Assembly (NCBI GenBank): GCA_965237635.1
Contig: CBDEFX010000002.1
Location: 310,001 to 374,000 of the forward strand
Length of the DNA: 64,000 nt
From: CBDEFX01 sp965237635
GTDB lineage: Bacteria; Chloroflexota; Dehalococcoidia; Lucifugimonadales; CAUZJF01
Direction of reading: 5' to 3'
The notes beneath the pieces were generated by a model that was not told the origin of the DNA, ran no database searches, and worked only from the letters and a program-made list of their open reading frames with translations. Shown in pieces: positions 25,386-34,734 of the stretch. Made by a program: the position numbers and the translations under genes. Position 1 is the stretch's first letter, and the number at the start of each line of letters is the position of its first letter.

Positions 25386-26786
25386 CTACCACTCCCGGAT
25401 GTCGACAAAGTGGCCGGCGATGGCTGCGGCCGCGGCCATCTGAGGGCTGACGAGGTGAGTGCGGCCGCCCTTGCCCTGCCGACCCTCGAAGTTGCGGTTC
25501 GACGTGGAGGCGCAGCGCTCGCCGGGCTGCAGGATGTCCGGGTTCATGCCCAGGCACATTGAGCAGCCGGCCTCCCGCCAATCGAACCCCGCATCCTTGA
25601 AGATGCGGTCAAGACCCTCCGCCTCGGCCTCCTTTTTGACCGCCGTTGAGCCGGGTACCACCATGGCGTGGACGTGATCGCTCACCTCGCGACCCCTGGC
25701 CATCTCCGCAGCGGCCCTCAGGTCTTCAATGCGCGCGTTGGTGCACGAGCCCAGGAAGACGCGGTCTATCCGGATGTCCTGCATCGGGGTGTCGGGCTCG
25801 AGGTCCATGTATTCGAGCGCCCGTTCGGCGGCACGCCTATCGGCTGTGTCGGACAATGAGCCAGGGTCCGGCACTCGTCCGGTGACCGGCACCACCATTC
25901 CGGGATTTGTGCCCCAGGATACCATCGGCTCTAGGGCGCCTGCGTCGATCTTGACGACGGTGTCGAAGGTCGCGTTCGGGTCTGTTGCAAGGCCTGACCA
26001 CTGCTCGACAGCGGCCTCGAAATCATCGCCTCGCGGGACCTGGGGCCGCCCGCGCATATAGTCGAAGGTAACGTCGTCGGGTGCGACCATCCCGGCTCGG
26101 GCCCCACCCTCGATGGTCATATTGCAGACCGTCATGCGGCCCTCCATCGTCAGAGAGCGGACCGCCTCCCCCGTGTACTCGATGACGTGGCCCCGGCCGC
26201 CGTCGATTCCTATATGGCCGATGATGCCCAGGACCAGGTCCTTGGCGGTCACTCCGAAAGGCAAAGGGCCGTCCACCCGGACCTCCATCGTCTTGAGCTT
26301 GGCCTGGACAAGACACTGTGTGGCGAGCACCTGCTCCACCTGGGTAGTGCCGATGCCCAGGGCGAAGGCGCCAAAGGCGCCGTGGGTGGAAGTGTGGCTG
26401 TCGCCGCAGACGATGACCTGTCCTGGCTGGGAGTACCCTTGCTCTGGGCCGATGATGTGCACGATTCCCTGGCCAGGGCTCCTCATGTCGTACAGCGTGA
26501 TGCCGAACTCTTCGCAGTTGCGGGACAGCGTCTCTAGCTGTAAGCGGGATATATCGTCGGTCACCGGGCGCGACCTGTCCCACGTCGGAACATTATGGTC
26601 GGCGGTCGCGACCGTCAGCTTCGGGCGGCGCACCTTTCGTCCCGCCACGCGGAGCCCGTCAAACGCCTGGGGAGAGGTGACCTCGTGCACCAAGTGGAGG
26701 TCGACATACAAGACGGTCGACTGGCCCGACTCGTCATGGACGACATGAGCGTCCCAGATCTTCTCGAACATCGTCCTCGGTGGCAT
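25386..26786 (-). CDS. leuC: 3-isopropylmalate dehydratase large subunit
   Basis: The 466-residue protein has the aconitase-family signatures: MFEKIWDAHVVHD, VATADHNVPTWDR, VIVCGDSHTSTHGAFGAFAL with the first cluster region, VFLGSCTNARIEDLRAAAEM with the first Cys, and WREAGCSMCLGMNPDILQPG with the CxxC pair. The three Cys hold the [4Fe-4S] cluster. ASTSNRNFEGRQGKGGRTHL closes the family pattern. With LeuD it isomerises 2-isopropylmalate in leucine synthesis. It is the last gene of the operon. leuD, normally next to leuC, is not here or elsewhere in the window, so it must be at another locus or lost. Confidence 0.96.
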   Translation of the reverse strand: MPPRTMFEKIWDAHVVHDESGQSTVLYVDLHLVHEVTSPQAFDGLRVAGRKVRRPKLTVATADHNVPTWDRSRPVTDDISRLQLETLSRNCEEFGITLYDMRSPGQGIVHIIGPEQGYSQPGQVIVCGDSHTSTHGAFGAFALGIGTTQVEQVLATQCLVQAKLKTMEVRVDGPLPFGVTAKDLVLGIIGHIGIDGGRGHVIEYTGEAVRSLTMEGRMTVCNMTIEGGARAGMVAPDDVTFDYMRGRPQVPRGDDFEAAVEQWSGLATDPNATFDTVVKIDAGALEPMVSWGTNPGMVVPVTGRVPDPGSLSDTADRRAAERALEYMDLEPDTPMQDIRIDRVFLGSCTNARIEDLRAAAEMARGREVSDHVHAMVVPGSTAVKKEAEAEGLDRIFKDAGFDWREAGCSMCLGMNPDILQPGERCASTSNRNFEGRQGKGGRTHLVSPQMAAAAAIAGHFVDIREW

Positions 26787-26802
26787 TAATTTACCTTACC
26801 GG

Positions 26803-26828
26803 CGGGTGGCGGTAGGGCACAGCATGCC
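26803..26828. repeat. Dispersed hairpin repeat, family C (between leuA and leuC)
   Basis: GGGCACAGCATGCCGTGCCC with CTAC after it forms a hairpin like those at 3601 and 38747. It sits inside the operon, in the 58-bp gap between leuA and leuC, and could affect the ratio of the two messages. Confidence 0.6.
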
Positions 26829-26844
26829 GTGCCCCTACGATGCT

Positions 26845-28386
26845 TTAGGTAGCAGCGGACTCGACCTGCTCGATGACCAGGAGACGGTTCAGAGCGTTCA
26901 TATAGGCCTTGGCGCTGGCTACGATGATGTCAGTATCCGAGCCCCGGCCCACGTAAGTGTTGCCGTCCTTCTCTATACGGATCGTCACGTCGCCAAGAGC
27001 GTCAATACCCTCGGTGACAGCGTCCACACGGAACTCGGTCAGGACGTTAGGCACTTCGATTATCTTGTTGATGGCCTTGTAGACTGCGTCTACCGGCCCT
27101 GTTCCCGTTCCTGTGTCGGTCACAGACTCACCGTCAGGCTTGATGAGTCTGACCGTGGCGGTGGGAATATCGTGGTTGCCACAGGACACCTGGATATGGT
27201 CCAGCTTGTAGACTGCGGTCTCCGACTTCGTGCGCCGCTGGTCGGCCATGAGCGCCTCGAGGTCGGCGTCGGTGACCTCCCGCTTGCGATCGGCCAGGTC
27301 CTTGAAGGCCTCGAAGGACTCGTTCAGCTCCTCCTGACGGAGCATGTAGCCCAAGTCCTCGAGCCGTGCGCGAAGGCCCGCTCGTCCGCTCAGCTTGCCA
27401 AGCACCAGCGTGTTACTAGGCCAGCCGACGGACTGAGGCTCCATGATCTCGAAGGTCGTTCGTTCCTTCAGCACCCCGTCCTGGTGGATACCCGACGCGT
27501 GCCGGAACGCGTTGGCGCCGACGATGGCCTTGTTCGGCTGAACAGGAAAGCCAGTGATATCGCTGACCAGCCGGCTCGTGCGGTATATCTGGGTGGTGTC
27601 GACGTTCGTGCTCACCCCCAGGTCGGCCTTGCGGGTCTCGACGGTCATTATGACCTCTTCCAGCGACGCGTTCCCCGCTCGCTCGCCAAGACCGTTGATA
27701 CAGCCCTCCACCTGGCGCGCTCCCACCTGGACCGCCGCGACACTGTTCGCCGCCGCGTTGCCCAGATCGTTATGGCAATGGACACTTACTACCGCTTTGT
27801 CGATGTTCGGCACATTCTCCATGATGTCCCGGATCCGCTCGGCGAACTCCGATGGCAGGGCGTAGCCCACTGTGTCGGGGATGTTGACTGTGGTCGCGCC
27901 CGCAGTTATCGCCGCCTCGACAAGCTGATAGAGGTACTCGTTGTCCGTGCGCGTGGCGTCCATCGGGGAGAACTCTACGTCGTCGCAGTAGCTCTTTGCA
28001 CGCTCGACCGCCGCCACTGCCATGTCGAGCACCTCCTCCGGGTTCCGGCGGAGCTGGTGCATGATCTGGACGTCCGAACTCGATATGAAGACGTGGATGC
28101 GCGGTTTCTCCGCGCCCTTCACGGCAGCCCACGCCTGGTCCACGTCGTCCGACACGCAGCGGGCGAGTGAGGCGATGACCGGCCTCCGGACCTCCTTAGC
28201 TATCGTCTGGACGGCCTCGAAATCACCCGGAGAGCTGGCCGCGAAGCCGGCTTCGATGATGTCGACGCCCAGCCGGTCTAGCTGTCTCGCGATATCCACC
28301 TTCTCTTCGGTCGTCAGCCCGATTCCCGCCGACTGCTCACCGTCTCTGAGCGTCGTGTCGAATATCAGTACCTTGTCTTCCGCCAT
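26845..28386 (-). CDS. leuA: 2-isopropylmalate synthase
   Basis: The 513-residue protein begins with VLIFDTTLRDGEQSAGIGLT (catalytic Arg-Asp of the DRE-TIM barrel), has VSVHCHNDLGNAAANSVAAV with the HxH metal ligands, and GLGERAGNASLEEVIM. The C-terminal 130 residues (YKLDHIQVSCGNHDIPTATV and onwards) are the LeuA allosteric domain that binds leucine. It condenses acetyl-CoA and 2-ketoisovalerate. It lies 19 bp after ilvC, in the same operon. Length and motifs favour LeuA over citramalate synthase, although specificity residues were not checked. Confidence 0.95.
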   Translation of the reverse strand: MAEDKVLIFDTTLRDGEQSAGIGLTTEEKVDIARQLDRLGVDIIEAGFAASSPGDFEAVQTIAKEVRRPVIASLARCVSDDVDQAWAAVKGAEKPRIHVFISSSDVQIMHQLRRNPEEVLDMAVAAVERAKSYCDDVEFSPMDATRTDNEYLYQLVEAAITAGATTVNIPDTVGYALPSEFAERIRDIMENVPNIDKAVVSVHCHNDLGNAAANSVAAVQVGARQVEGCINGLGERAGNASLEEVIMTVETRKADLGVSTNVDTTQIYRTSRLVSDITGFPVQPNKAIVGANAFRHASGIHQDGVLKERTTFEIMEPQSVGWPSNTLVLGKLSGRAGLRARLEDLGYMLRQEELNESFEAFKDLADRKREVTDADLEALMADQRRTKSETAVYKLDHIQVSCGNHDIPTATVRLIKPDGESVTDTGTGTGPVDAVYKAINKIIEVPNVLTEFRVDAVTEGIDALGDVTIRIEKDGNTYVGRGSDTDIIVASAKAYMNALNRLLVIEQVESAAT

Positions 28387-28405
28387 TCTTCTTTCTCCTG
28401 GAGGC

Positions 28406-29404
28406 CTAGTCGGCGTCCTTGAGGAAGGTCATCATGTCCCGCAGCTCCTTGCCGACGGACTCGATGGGGTGCTCGGCATTTTCGCGGCGCAGCCGGTTGA
28501 AGCGAGGCCGTCCTTCGTCGTTCTCGGTGATCCACTCCTTGGCGAAGCTGCCGTCTTGAACGGCGGCTAGCACTTTCTTCATGTTCTCCTTAACGTGCTC
28601 GTCAATGATGACCGGCCCGCGTGAATAGTCGCCATACTCGGCGGTATCGCTGACTGAGTAGCGCATGTACTCCATGCCGCCCTCGTACAGCAGGTCCACA
28701 ATAAGCTTGAGCTCGTGCATGCACTCGAAGTATGCGGACTCCGGCTGATACCCGGCCTCTACAAGCGTCTCGAAGGCGGCCTTGATCAGCGCCGTCACCC
28801 CGCCGCAGAGCACCGACTGCTCGCCGAAGAGGTCGGTTTCCGTCTCCTCCTTGAAGGTCGTGTCCAGGACACCGGCCCGCGTGCAGCCGACCCCCTTGGC
28901 GTAGGCGAGGCCGATCTCCCGGGCGTTGCCCGACACGTCCTGCTCTATCGCCAGCAGGCCCGGAACGCCCGACCCCTTGGTGAAGACCTCTCGCATCCGG
29001 TGGCCCGGCGCCTTGGGAGCGACCATCGATACGTCGACCGTGTCCGGAGGCACGATGGTCCGGTAGTGGATGTTGAACCCGTGCGCAAACATAAGCGTGT
29101 CACCGGGCGTGAGGTTCGGATGTATCGACTCCTTGTACACCTCTGCCGCCGAGGTGTCCGGAAGGACAATCATTATGATGTCGGACTCTCGCGCAGCGTC
29201 GGCCACGAGGCCGACCCTCAGCCCCTGCTCTTCGGCCTTGGCCCAGCTCTTGCTACCCTCGTACAACCCCACCATCACGTTCATACCGTTGTCCTTGAGA
29301 TTGAGCGAGTGGGCGTGGCCCTGGCTGCCGTAGCCGATTACGCCGATAGTCTTGTCCTGAATTAGGGAAAGGTCGGCATCGTCCTCGTAGTACATCTTTG
29401 CCAT
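28406..29404 (-). CDS. ilvC: Ketol-acid reductoisomerase (class I)
   Basis: The 332-residue protein is the short class I enzyme. The N-terminal Rossmann domain reads KTIGVIGYGSQGHAHSLNLK. The knotted domain has metal ligands in LFGEQSVLCGGVTALIKAAF (Asp/Glu) and AYFECMHELKLIVDLLYEGG. It uses NAD(P)H and Mg2+ to convert acetolactate to dihydroxyisovalerate. An SD-like AAGG lies near the start. It is 84 bp downstream of ilvN and 19 bp upstream of leuA in the branched-chain operon. Confidence 0.97.
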   Translation of the reverse strand: MAKMYYEDDADLSLIQDKTIGVIGYGSQGHAHSLNLKDNGMNVMVGLYEGSKSWAKAEEQGLRVGLVADAARESDIIMIVLPDTSAAEVYKESIHPNLTPGDTLMFAHGFNIHYRTIVPPDTVDVSMVAPKAPGHRMREVFTKGSGVPGLLAIEQDVSGNAREIGLAYAKGVGCTRAGVLDTTFKEETETDLFGEQSVLCGGVTALIKAAFETLVEAGYQPESAYFECMHELKLIVDLLYEGGMEYMRYSVSDTAEYGDYSRGPVIIDEHVKENMKKVLAAVQDGSFAKEWITENDEGRPRFNRLRRENAEHPIESVGKELRDMMTFLKDAD

Positions 29405-29488
29405 GTGCTTTCACCCTCACCTTAGTCCTCTCCCGTCGAGGGAGAGGAGGTAATGCTTGCAGAGGGGTGAGCCCCCTAGCGACAGACG

Positions 29489-30037
29489 CTAGAGGCCACC
29501 CTCCATACTGGGCCGAGAGTCGCCGGCCGGAGGCGCCTCATGCCGCATCCCGCGATTTATCGCTATGGTGCCGGTGCGCATCACCTCAAGCACACCGAAG
29601 CTCCTCAATAGGTCCTGAAGGGAGTCGATCTTGTCCTCGTCGCCGGTGACCTCGACGATCAGCGAGTCCGGCGCGACATCCACAATGTTGGCCCGGAAGA
29701 TATCGACGATCTGCATGATCTCGCTGCGGCTCTGGACGTTCGATTTCACCCTGATGAGGGCAAGCTCCCTGGACACGATGTTTTCATTGGAGATGTCCGA
29801 GACCTTGATCACGTCGATGAGTTTGTGCAGGTGTTTGGTCACCTGCTCAACCACTGTACCGTCGCCCTCCACGACGAACGTCATCCGAGAAAGGTTGGGC
29901 TCCTCGCTGTGTCCGACAGCCAGGCTGGCGATGTTGAACCCCCGGCGCCGGAACATACTGGAGACGCGGTTCAGGACACCGGGCTTGTCCTGGACGAGGG
30001 CGGTTATGGTGTGTTTAGGGAGCGTGCTGTTGTTCAT
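29489..30037 (-). CDS. ilvN: Acetolactate synthase small (regulatory) subunit
   Basis: The 182-residue protein has an N-terminal ACT domain (HTITALVQDKPGVLNRVSSM, FRRRGFNIASLAVG) that binds valine. The C-terminal ALS_ss_C domain reads LALIRVKSNVQSRSEIMQIV, VEVTGDEDKIDSLQDLLRSF and GVLEVMRTGTIAINRG. It regulates IlvB by feedback. Its start overlaps the ilvB stop by 4 bp. The order ilvB-ilvN-ilvC is the standard one. Confidence 0.96.
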   Translation of the reverse strand: MNNSTLPKHTITALVQDKPGVLNRVSSMFRRRGFNIASLAVGHSEEPNLSRMTFVVEGDGTVVEQVTKHLHKLIDVIKVSDISNENIVSRELALIRVKSNVQSRSEIMQIVDIFRANIVDVAPDSLIVEVTGDEDKIDSLQDLLRSFGVLEVMRTGTIAINRGMRHEAPPAGDSRPSMEGGL

Positions 30038-31731
30038 CGACGCCGCGCCTCCTGAGGCCTGGGTTCCTCGATCAGGTCATGAATCGTCTGCCCGGCCGGT
30101 ATCATCGGATACACGTTCTCCTCCTCCTCCACGACGAAGTCGACGACCGCCGGCCCATCGTACTCCATCGCCTTCAGTATGGCCGGCTTGACCTGCGTCT
30201 TGTCCGTGACGCGGATGCCGAGCATGCCGAAAGCCTCTGCCAGCTTGACGAAGTCGGGGTTATGCGTGTAGTTAGTCGCGACATAGCTCTTCTTGTAGAA
30301 GAACTCCTGCCACTGGCGCACCATGCCCAGGTAGCTGTTGTTTATGATGGCGAACTTGACCGGTATCTTGTTCTCGACCATGGTCGCCAGCTCCGCCATC
30401 GTCATCTGGAAGCCACCGTCGCCGGCAATCGACCATACTACGCGGTCCGGCCATCCGACCTGCGCCCCCATGGCGCCGGGTACCTCGTAGCCCATGGCGC
30501 CGGAGCCTCCCGAGGTAACCAGGCTGCGGGGTTCGGTGAACATGTAGTGCTGGGCGGCCCACATCTGGTGCTGCCCGACACCTGTGACGATCACGGCCTT
30601 GCCCTCCGTAGCCTCCGAGAGCTCTCTTATGATGTACTGAGGCAGCAGCTTGTCGGTCTCGCGTATATCCATCGACGGGTGCTCGCGCTTCAGCTCCTCG
30701 ATCTGCTGTATCCACTCCAGGTGGGTAGCCGGAACCACGCGCTTGTTGAGCTCCTGGAGCACCGTCTTGAGGTCCCCCACAATGGGGACGTCGACCTTGA
30801 TGTTTTTGCCGATCTCCGACGGGTCGATCTCGACGTGTATCTTTCTCGAGTTGATAGCGAAGGCGCTCGGCTTGCCAGTAATGCGGTCGTCAAAGCGCAT
30901 GCCCAGGGCGATGAGCAGGTCCGCCTGTTCGATCGCGAGGCTCGCGTACGCCATGCCATGCATTCCAGGCATTCCTACGCACAGGACGTGGTCGTCGGGG
31001 AAGGAGCCTATGCCCAAAAGGGTTGTGATGACCGGGATCTGTGCCTTCTCGGCCAGCTCCCTGACCTCCTCGTGTGCCACGGAGAGAATGAGGCCGTGTC
31101 CGGCCAGGATGACCGGTCTCTGGGACTCCTCGATCAGCTTGGCGGCCCTGCGGATCTGGCTCGGATGACCCTTGAGGTTGGGCTTGTAGCCGGGCAGGTC
31201 CAGGGTATCGGACCATTCGAATTCCCCTTCCTCCAAGAGCACGTCCTTGGGTATGTCCACGAGGACGGGTCCGGGCCGGCCAGTGTTGGCGATATAGAAG
31301 GCCTCGTGGATAACCCTCGGGATGTCGGCCGGATCCATTACCAGGTAGTTGTGCTTCGTTATGGGCAGCGTGATGCCGGTCGTGTCGGTCTCCTGGAAGG
31401 CGTCGCTACCGATCGCGGACCTCGACACCTGTCCCGTGACGACCACCATCGGTACGGAGTCCATCTGGGCCGAGGCGATGCCGGTTATCAGGTTCGTGGC
31501 GCCTGGCCCCGACGTTGCCCACGCGACGCCCGGCCTGCCCCTCACTCGCGCGTAGCCATCGGCCGCGTGCGCCGCCCCCTGCTCATGGCGTACCAGAATG
31601 TGGCGCAGCTTCGGGTACTCGGGCAGCGTCTGATAGAGGGGCAGGATCGCCCCGCCGGGAAGGCCGAAGATCACGTCCACGCCCTCGCGGATCAGGCTTT
31701 CACATACCATCTGGGACCCTGTAAGTTTCAT
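30034..31731 (-). CDS. ilvB: Acetolactate synthase large (catalytic) subunit
   Basis: The 565-residue thiamine-diphosphate enzyme shows GVDVIFGLPGGAILPLYQTL, LVRHEQGAAHAADGYARV (catalytic Glu), and SAIGSDAFQETDTTGITLPI. The ThDP motif is WSIAGDGGFQMTMAELAT followed by FAIINNSYLGMVRQWQEFFY. It makes acetolactate or acetohydroxybutyrate and is the first gene after the T-box leader. The start codon lies 51 bp after the terminator stem. Length and motifs are normal. Confidence 0.97.
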   Translation of the reverse strand: MKLTGSQMVCESLIREGVDVIFGLPGGAILPLYQTLPEYPKLRHILVRHEQGAAHAADGYARVRGRPGVAWATSGPGATNLITGIASAQMDSVPMVVVTGQVSRSAIGSDAFQETDTTGITLPITKHNYLVMDPADIPRVIHEAFYIANTGRPGPVLVDIPKDVLLEEGEFEWSDTLDLPGYKPNLKGHPSQIRRAAKLIEESQRPVILAGHGLILSVAHEEVRELAEKAQIPVITTLLGIGSFPDDHVLCVGMPGMHGMAYASLAIEQADLLIALGMRFDDRITGKPSAFAINSRKIHVEIDPSEIGKNIKVDVPIVGDLKTVLQELNKRVVPATHLEWIQQIEELKREHPSMDIRETDKLLPQYIIRELSEATEGKAVIVTGVGQHQMWAAQHYMFTEPRSLVTSGGSGAMGYEVPGAMGAQVGWPDRVVWSIAGDGGFQMTMAELATMVENKIPVKFAIINNSYLGMVRQWQEFFYKKSYVATNYTHNPDFVKLAEAFGMLGIRVTDKTQVKPAILKAMEYDGPAVVDFVVEEEENVYPMIPAGQTIHDLIEEPRPQEARRR

Positions 31732-31782
31732 CGGTCTCTTTGACCTCCAACGCTCTGAGCGATTACTTGAATCGGACCAGAA

Positions 31783-32100
31783 ATCAAAAATCCCGTCCTA
31801 CAACAAAGGGACGGGATGTCGAATCTCGTGGTACCACCCAATTTGTCCCGATGCTCATCGGGACCACTTGAAGGCTGTAACGGAGCCGACCGCCCGACCC
31901 TAACGTAGCGAGGCTAAATTACCAAGCGCGCAGAACACGCCAAATCGGCATATGTGTCCTGCAGCGCCATTTCACCTCTGCTCCATTCAGGTCGAGTGCT
32001 CCGGGGCGAGTTCGCGGCGGACGCCGGCTTTCACTACCGCCGGCTCTCTGCAGCCTATCCGCTACTGCTCCCCTTCAACGCATCTCTGCTTTATTTGACC
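31783..32100 (-). promoter_or_regulatory. T-box leader with a CUC (leucine) specifier controlling ilvB-ilvN-ilvC-leuA-leuC
   Basis: The minus-strand leader begins with stem I: GAGCAGTAGCGG, then CAGAGAGCCGGCGG and TAGTGAAAGCCGGC, the usual AG-bulge and GNUG landmarks. The specifier loop reads GCGAACTCGCCCCGGAGC, with CTC at 32010-32008 in the canonical place after GAA, so the cognate is a leucine tRNA with GAG anticodon. The conserved T-box TGGGTGGTACCACGAG is at 31840-31825 and offers UGGU to the tRNA CCA end. The terminator follows directly. Uncharged tRNA-Leu should stabilise the antiterminator and switch on the operon. A hairpin GTCCCGATGAGCATCGGGAC lies just before the T-box. Confidence 0.93.
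31785..31817 (-). terminator. Intrinsic terminator of the T-box leader
   Basis: On the minus strand ATCCCGTCC and GGACGGGAT form a 9-bp stem with a 14-nt loop, followed by TTTTTG. It lies right after the T-box sequence, which can pair alternatively to form the antiterminator. Confidence 0.92.
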
Positions 32101-32107
32101 GCAAGCT

Positions 32108-32136
32108 AGTTTAGCACAACGCCTACCCAGGGTCAA
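32108..32136 (-). promoter_or_regulatory. Sigma-70 promoter of the T-box/ilv-leu operon
   Basis: On the minus strand TTGACC (32136-32131), a 17-bp spacer and TAAACT (32113-32108) form a good promoter. Transcription would start near 32100, just before stem I of the T-box. Confidence 0.75.
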
Positions 32137-32223
32137 TGACCAGGCGGGTTATCGAGCTCTCCGTCCACTTTGCATTCGTGGGTCTCGGGGTTTCTTGACC
32201 CGCCTGCCTCGGATCGCGGGCGT

Positions 32224-34586
32224 TTAGGTCGTCAGTTGATCGTCAGATCCTCCGGCGACCTCCGGGACCATGGGAGCGCCTTCAACACTGATATCGGGTA
32301 AGAGGCGGTCAAGCCAGGTCGGGAACCACCAGGCGCTGTCACCGACCAGGTGCATGATCGATGGGACTAGGACCATGCGCACGATGAGAGCGTCTGTAAG
32401 GATCGCTGTGCCTAACCCGAAGCCGAACTCCTTGATGACTCGCGCATCAACCAACGCGAAGCTGAAGAAGACGGAGCTCATGATCAGACCGGCGGCGATG
32501 ATTACTCGAAAAGTGACGGCCTGGCCTCGTTCGATGGCGTAGCGTGCGTCTCCCGAGCCGAGGAACTCTTCTCGCACCCGGGTCATGAGGAAGACCTCGT
32601 AGTCCATCGAGAGTCCGAACAGGACCGCGAAGAGCATCATTGATTCTCTCGTAAAAAGTCTGTGCAGGTCGAATTAGAACAAACGTACCCACACCTGGGT
32701 ACAATATACAGTCTCTGTTCCGTATACTACCCCAACATACGGTAGCGCTCAGATGTGCTAAATCGCTGGAACTTGCTCAAAACGGGTTTTTACGAGGGAA
32801 TCATCATTGGCAGGAATGATTCCACCGGACCGGTGGTGTCGATTCCTGTGATCTGGCTCAGCCAACCCCACTGGAAGAGGGCCGTTACGACCCCGAACCC
32901 AACGCCGACTGACAAGACAATCATGAGCGCTGCCTTCAGCGGCACGATGATCGATCGGAACACCGTCGCCAACAGCAGCACGCTCAAGCCGATAACCGCC
33001 GGGAAGAAAAGAGGCATCCCGTCAGAGATTTTTTGGGCCACGTCAATGAACGCCGCGATCTGACCGCCGACGAACGCTCGAGCCCCGCTGCCGCTGGTTG
33101 CGCCCGGCATGAACTCCCGAAGCCGGTCCACAAGCTCGCCTATCTTCTGATCTTGGGGCGACGATACGGGGATGATGCTGACTATCGCGGCATCTCCGGC
33201 CTCGTTAAACAGTGGTGGCGAAGAGAACGCGACACCTTCAACCTGGTCGATCTGCCCGGGTAGTGTCTCAATCAAAGACCTGGCGTTGGGATCGTCTATC
33301 TCCAACGCAACCAGGATCGGACCATTGACCCCCGGTCCAAAGCCTTCCGAAATCAAGTCGTACGCCCGTCGTGTCGTAGATGACTCAGGATTGCTGCCCG
33401 CATCCGCCGATCCCAACCGCATGGAGAGTATAGGGCTGGCCAATACGAGGAGGACCGCCAGTGACAAAATCAAGAAGAGTATCGGCGACCGACGCAGCAT
33501 CCGACTCCATCGCGCTCCCGCGCCCGTCTTCCCGGAGGTATCGCTCCCGGCGATGAACCTGCCGGAGAGCCGGTTTATGTGCCGCCCGCCAAGCCGCAGG
33601 ATCGCCGGGAGAATGAGTAGCGCAACGATCACAAGGGCAGCCACCAGAAGGACCGCGGCCGTCGCCACCCACCCGAGGAAAGGTATGCCGCTGGCCCAAA
33701 GCCCCATCAGTGCGATCACAACGACGGTGCCGGCGAAAAGTACAGCTCTGCCCGCCGTCGCCATAGCCTTGGCGATCGCGTCTTCTAACGAAAGTCCAGC
33801 CGCTGTCCCCTCACGGAACCTAGTCGTTATCAACAGAGCGTAATCGATGCCAACACCTATGCCGATCATGGAGGCAAATTGAGGAGTAAAGGAGGCCATG
33901 CTTGCAAAAGCCGAGGCTATTCTGATTATCATGAAGCCCGGTATCAGACCCATTAGAGCGGTGAGAATCGGAAGACCCATCGCGACGACAGAGCCGAATG
34001 CGACCAACAAAATCACCATGGCCGCTATAAAGCCGATCAGCTCGGACTCCCCAGGCGGTTCAATTTCGCCCACGACAGCGACAGGTCCACCTAGCTCTAC
34101 CTTCAGATCGCCGACTGAGACTTCGGCGCGGAGATCGAATAGCTCTTCGATGTGCTTGGCGTCGACCTCGAATGCCGGTTCCGTGTACCTCACGTCGAAC
34201 CGGGCAATTGTGCCATCCTGCGAGACCGATCCTGGAACGTCGTAGGGTGACGCGACAGACGTGACCCCGGGGAGCTCACCAAACCTCGTTATCAACTCCT
34301 GGACCCGCTCTCGCGCATCGGCGGATTCAATGCCTGCACTCGAATGAATGACGACGGTGGCGACATCCCCGGACTGCTGAGGGAACCGCTCCAATAAGAC
34401 GTCAAAGGCTTGCTGGGACTCGGCGCCCGGGATGCTGAATTCGTCGACGAACGATCCCCCCGCCGCTACATTCGCTGCCATTAGACCGACGACGATAATG
34501 GCCGCGCCTGCGAGGACTCGCCACGGATGCCGTGCCGCGAAGCGCGGCCAGCGGTCGAATAGAAGCGAAGTTCTGTTCGAGTTCAT
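32224..34586 (-). pseudogene. MmpL-type RND exporter, split by a 161-bp MITE
   Basis: The N-terminal piece (34586-32790) starts with RWPRFAARHPWRVLAGAAII, a large extracytoplasmic loop and a first block of helices with MIGIGVGIDYALLITTRFRE, the MMPL motif. The second loop follows, and a second helix block begins before it stops at ESFLPMM. The C-terminal piece (32640-32224) continues MMLFAVLFGLSMDYEVFLMT and ends in DSAWWFPTWLDRLLP. Removing the MITE and one 6-bp target copy restores FLPMMLFAVLFG in frame, giving about 727 residues. The family exports lipids or drugs by proton motive force. It is now disrupted and lies divergent to an ArsR gene that may have regulated it. Confidence 0.92.
32642..32802. 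mobile_element. 161-bp MITE, copy 1 (IS1182-derived)
   Basis: Terminal inverted repeats GATTCTCTCGTAAAAA and GATTCCCTCGTAAAAA bound 161 bp without coding capacity. The target ATCATT is duplicated exactly (32636-32641 and 32803-32808). Copy 2 at 55794-55954 has the same length in the opposite orientation, with only four differences by eye. The same termini bound the IS1182 element at 55961-57942, the probable source of transposase. Inside is the palindrome GTACCC-ACACCT-GGGTAC. Confidence 0.93.
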
Positions 34587-34734
34587 CGCAAATTACCTCT
34601 GATAGGTTGCGCGTTGAAATATTACCATCAGTCTCGATTAGCAGTCCATTGTCCAGGGGCCGAATAGGGTCTTGACATCGTCAGGTTGACATGTTACTTT
34701 ACCTATTAGTTAATTAGCCACACGGTGAACTAAA

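Noticed and set aside
26806..28170. 454-codon plus-strand open frame opposite leuA
   Set aside because: It is a shadow of leuA with no domain similarity.
30079..31743. 554-codon plus-strand open frame opposite ilvB
   Set aside because: It is a GC-driven shadow of the ilvB gene; the minus-strand ThDP motifs are decisive.
31741..32110. tRNA gene in the ilvB leader
   Set aside because: The stem-loop features are those of a T-box, not of a cloverleaf; no CCA-ending acceptor stem is present.
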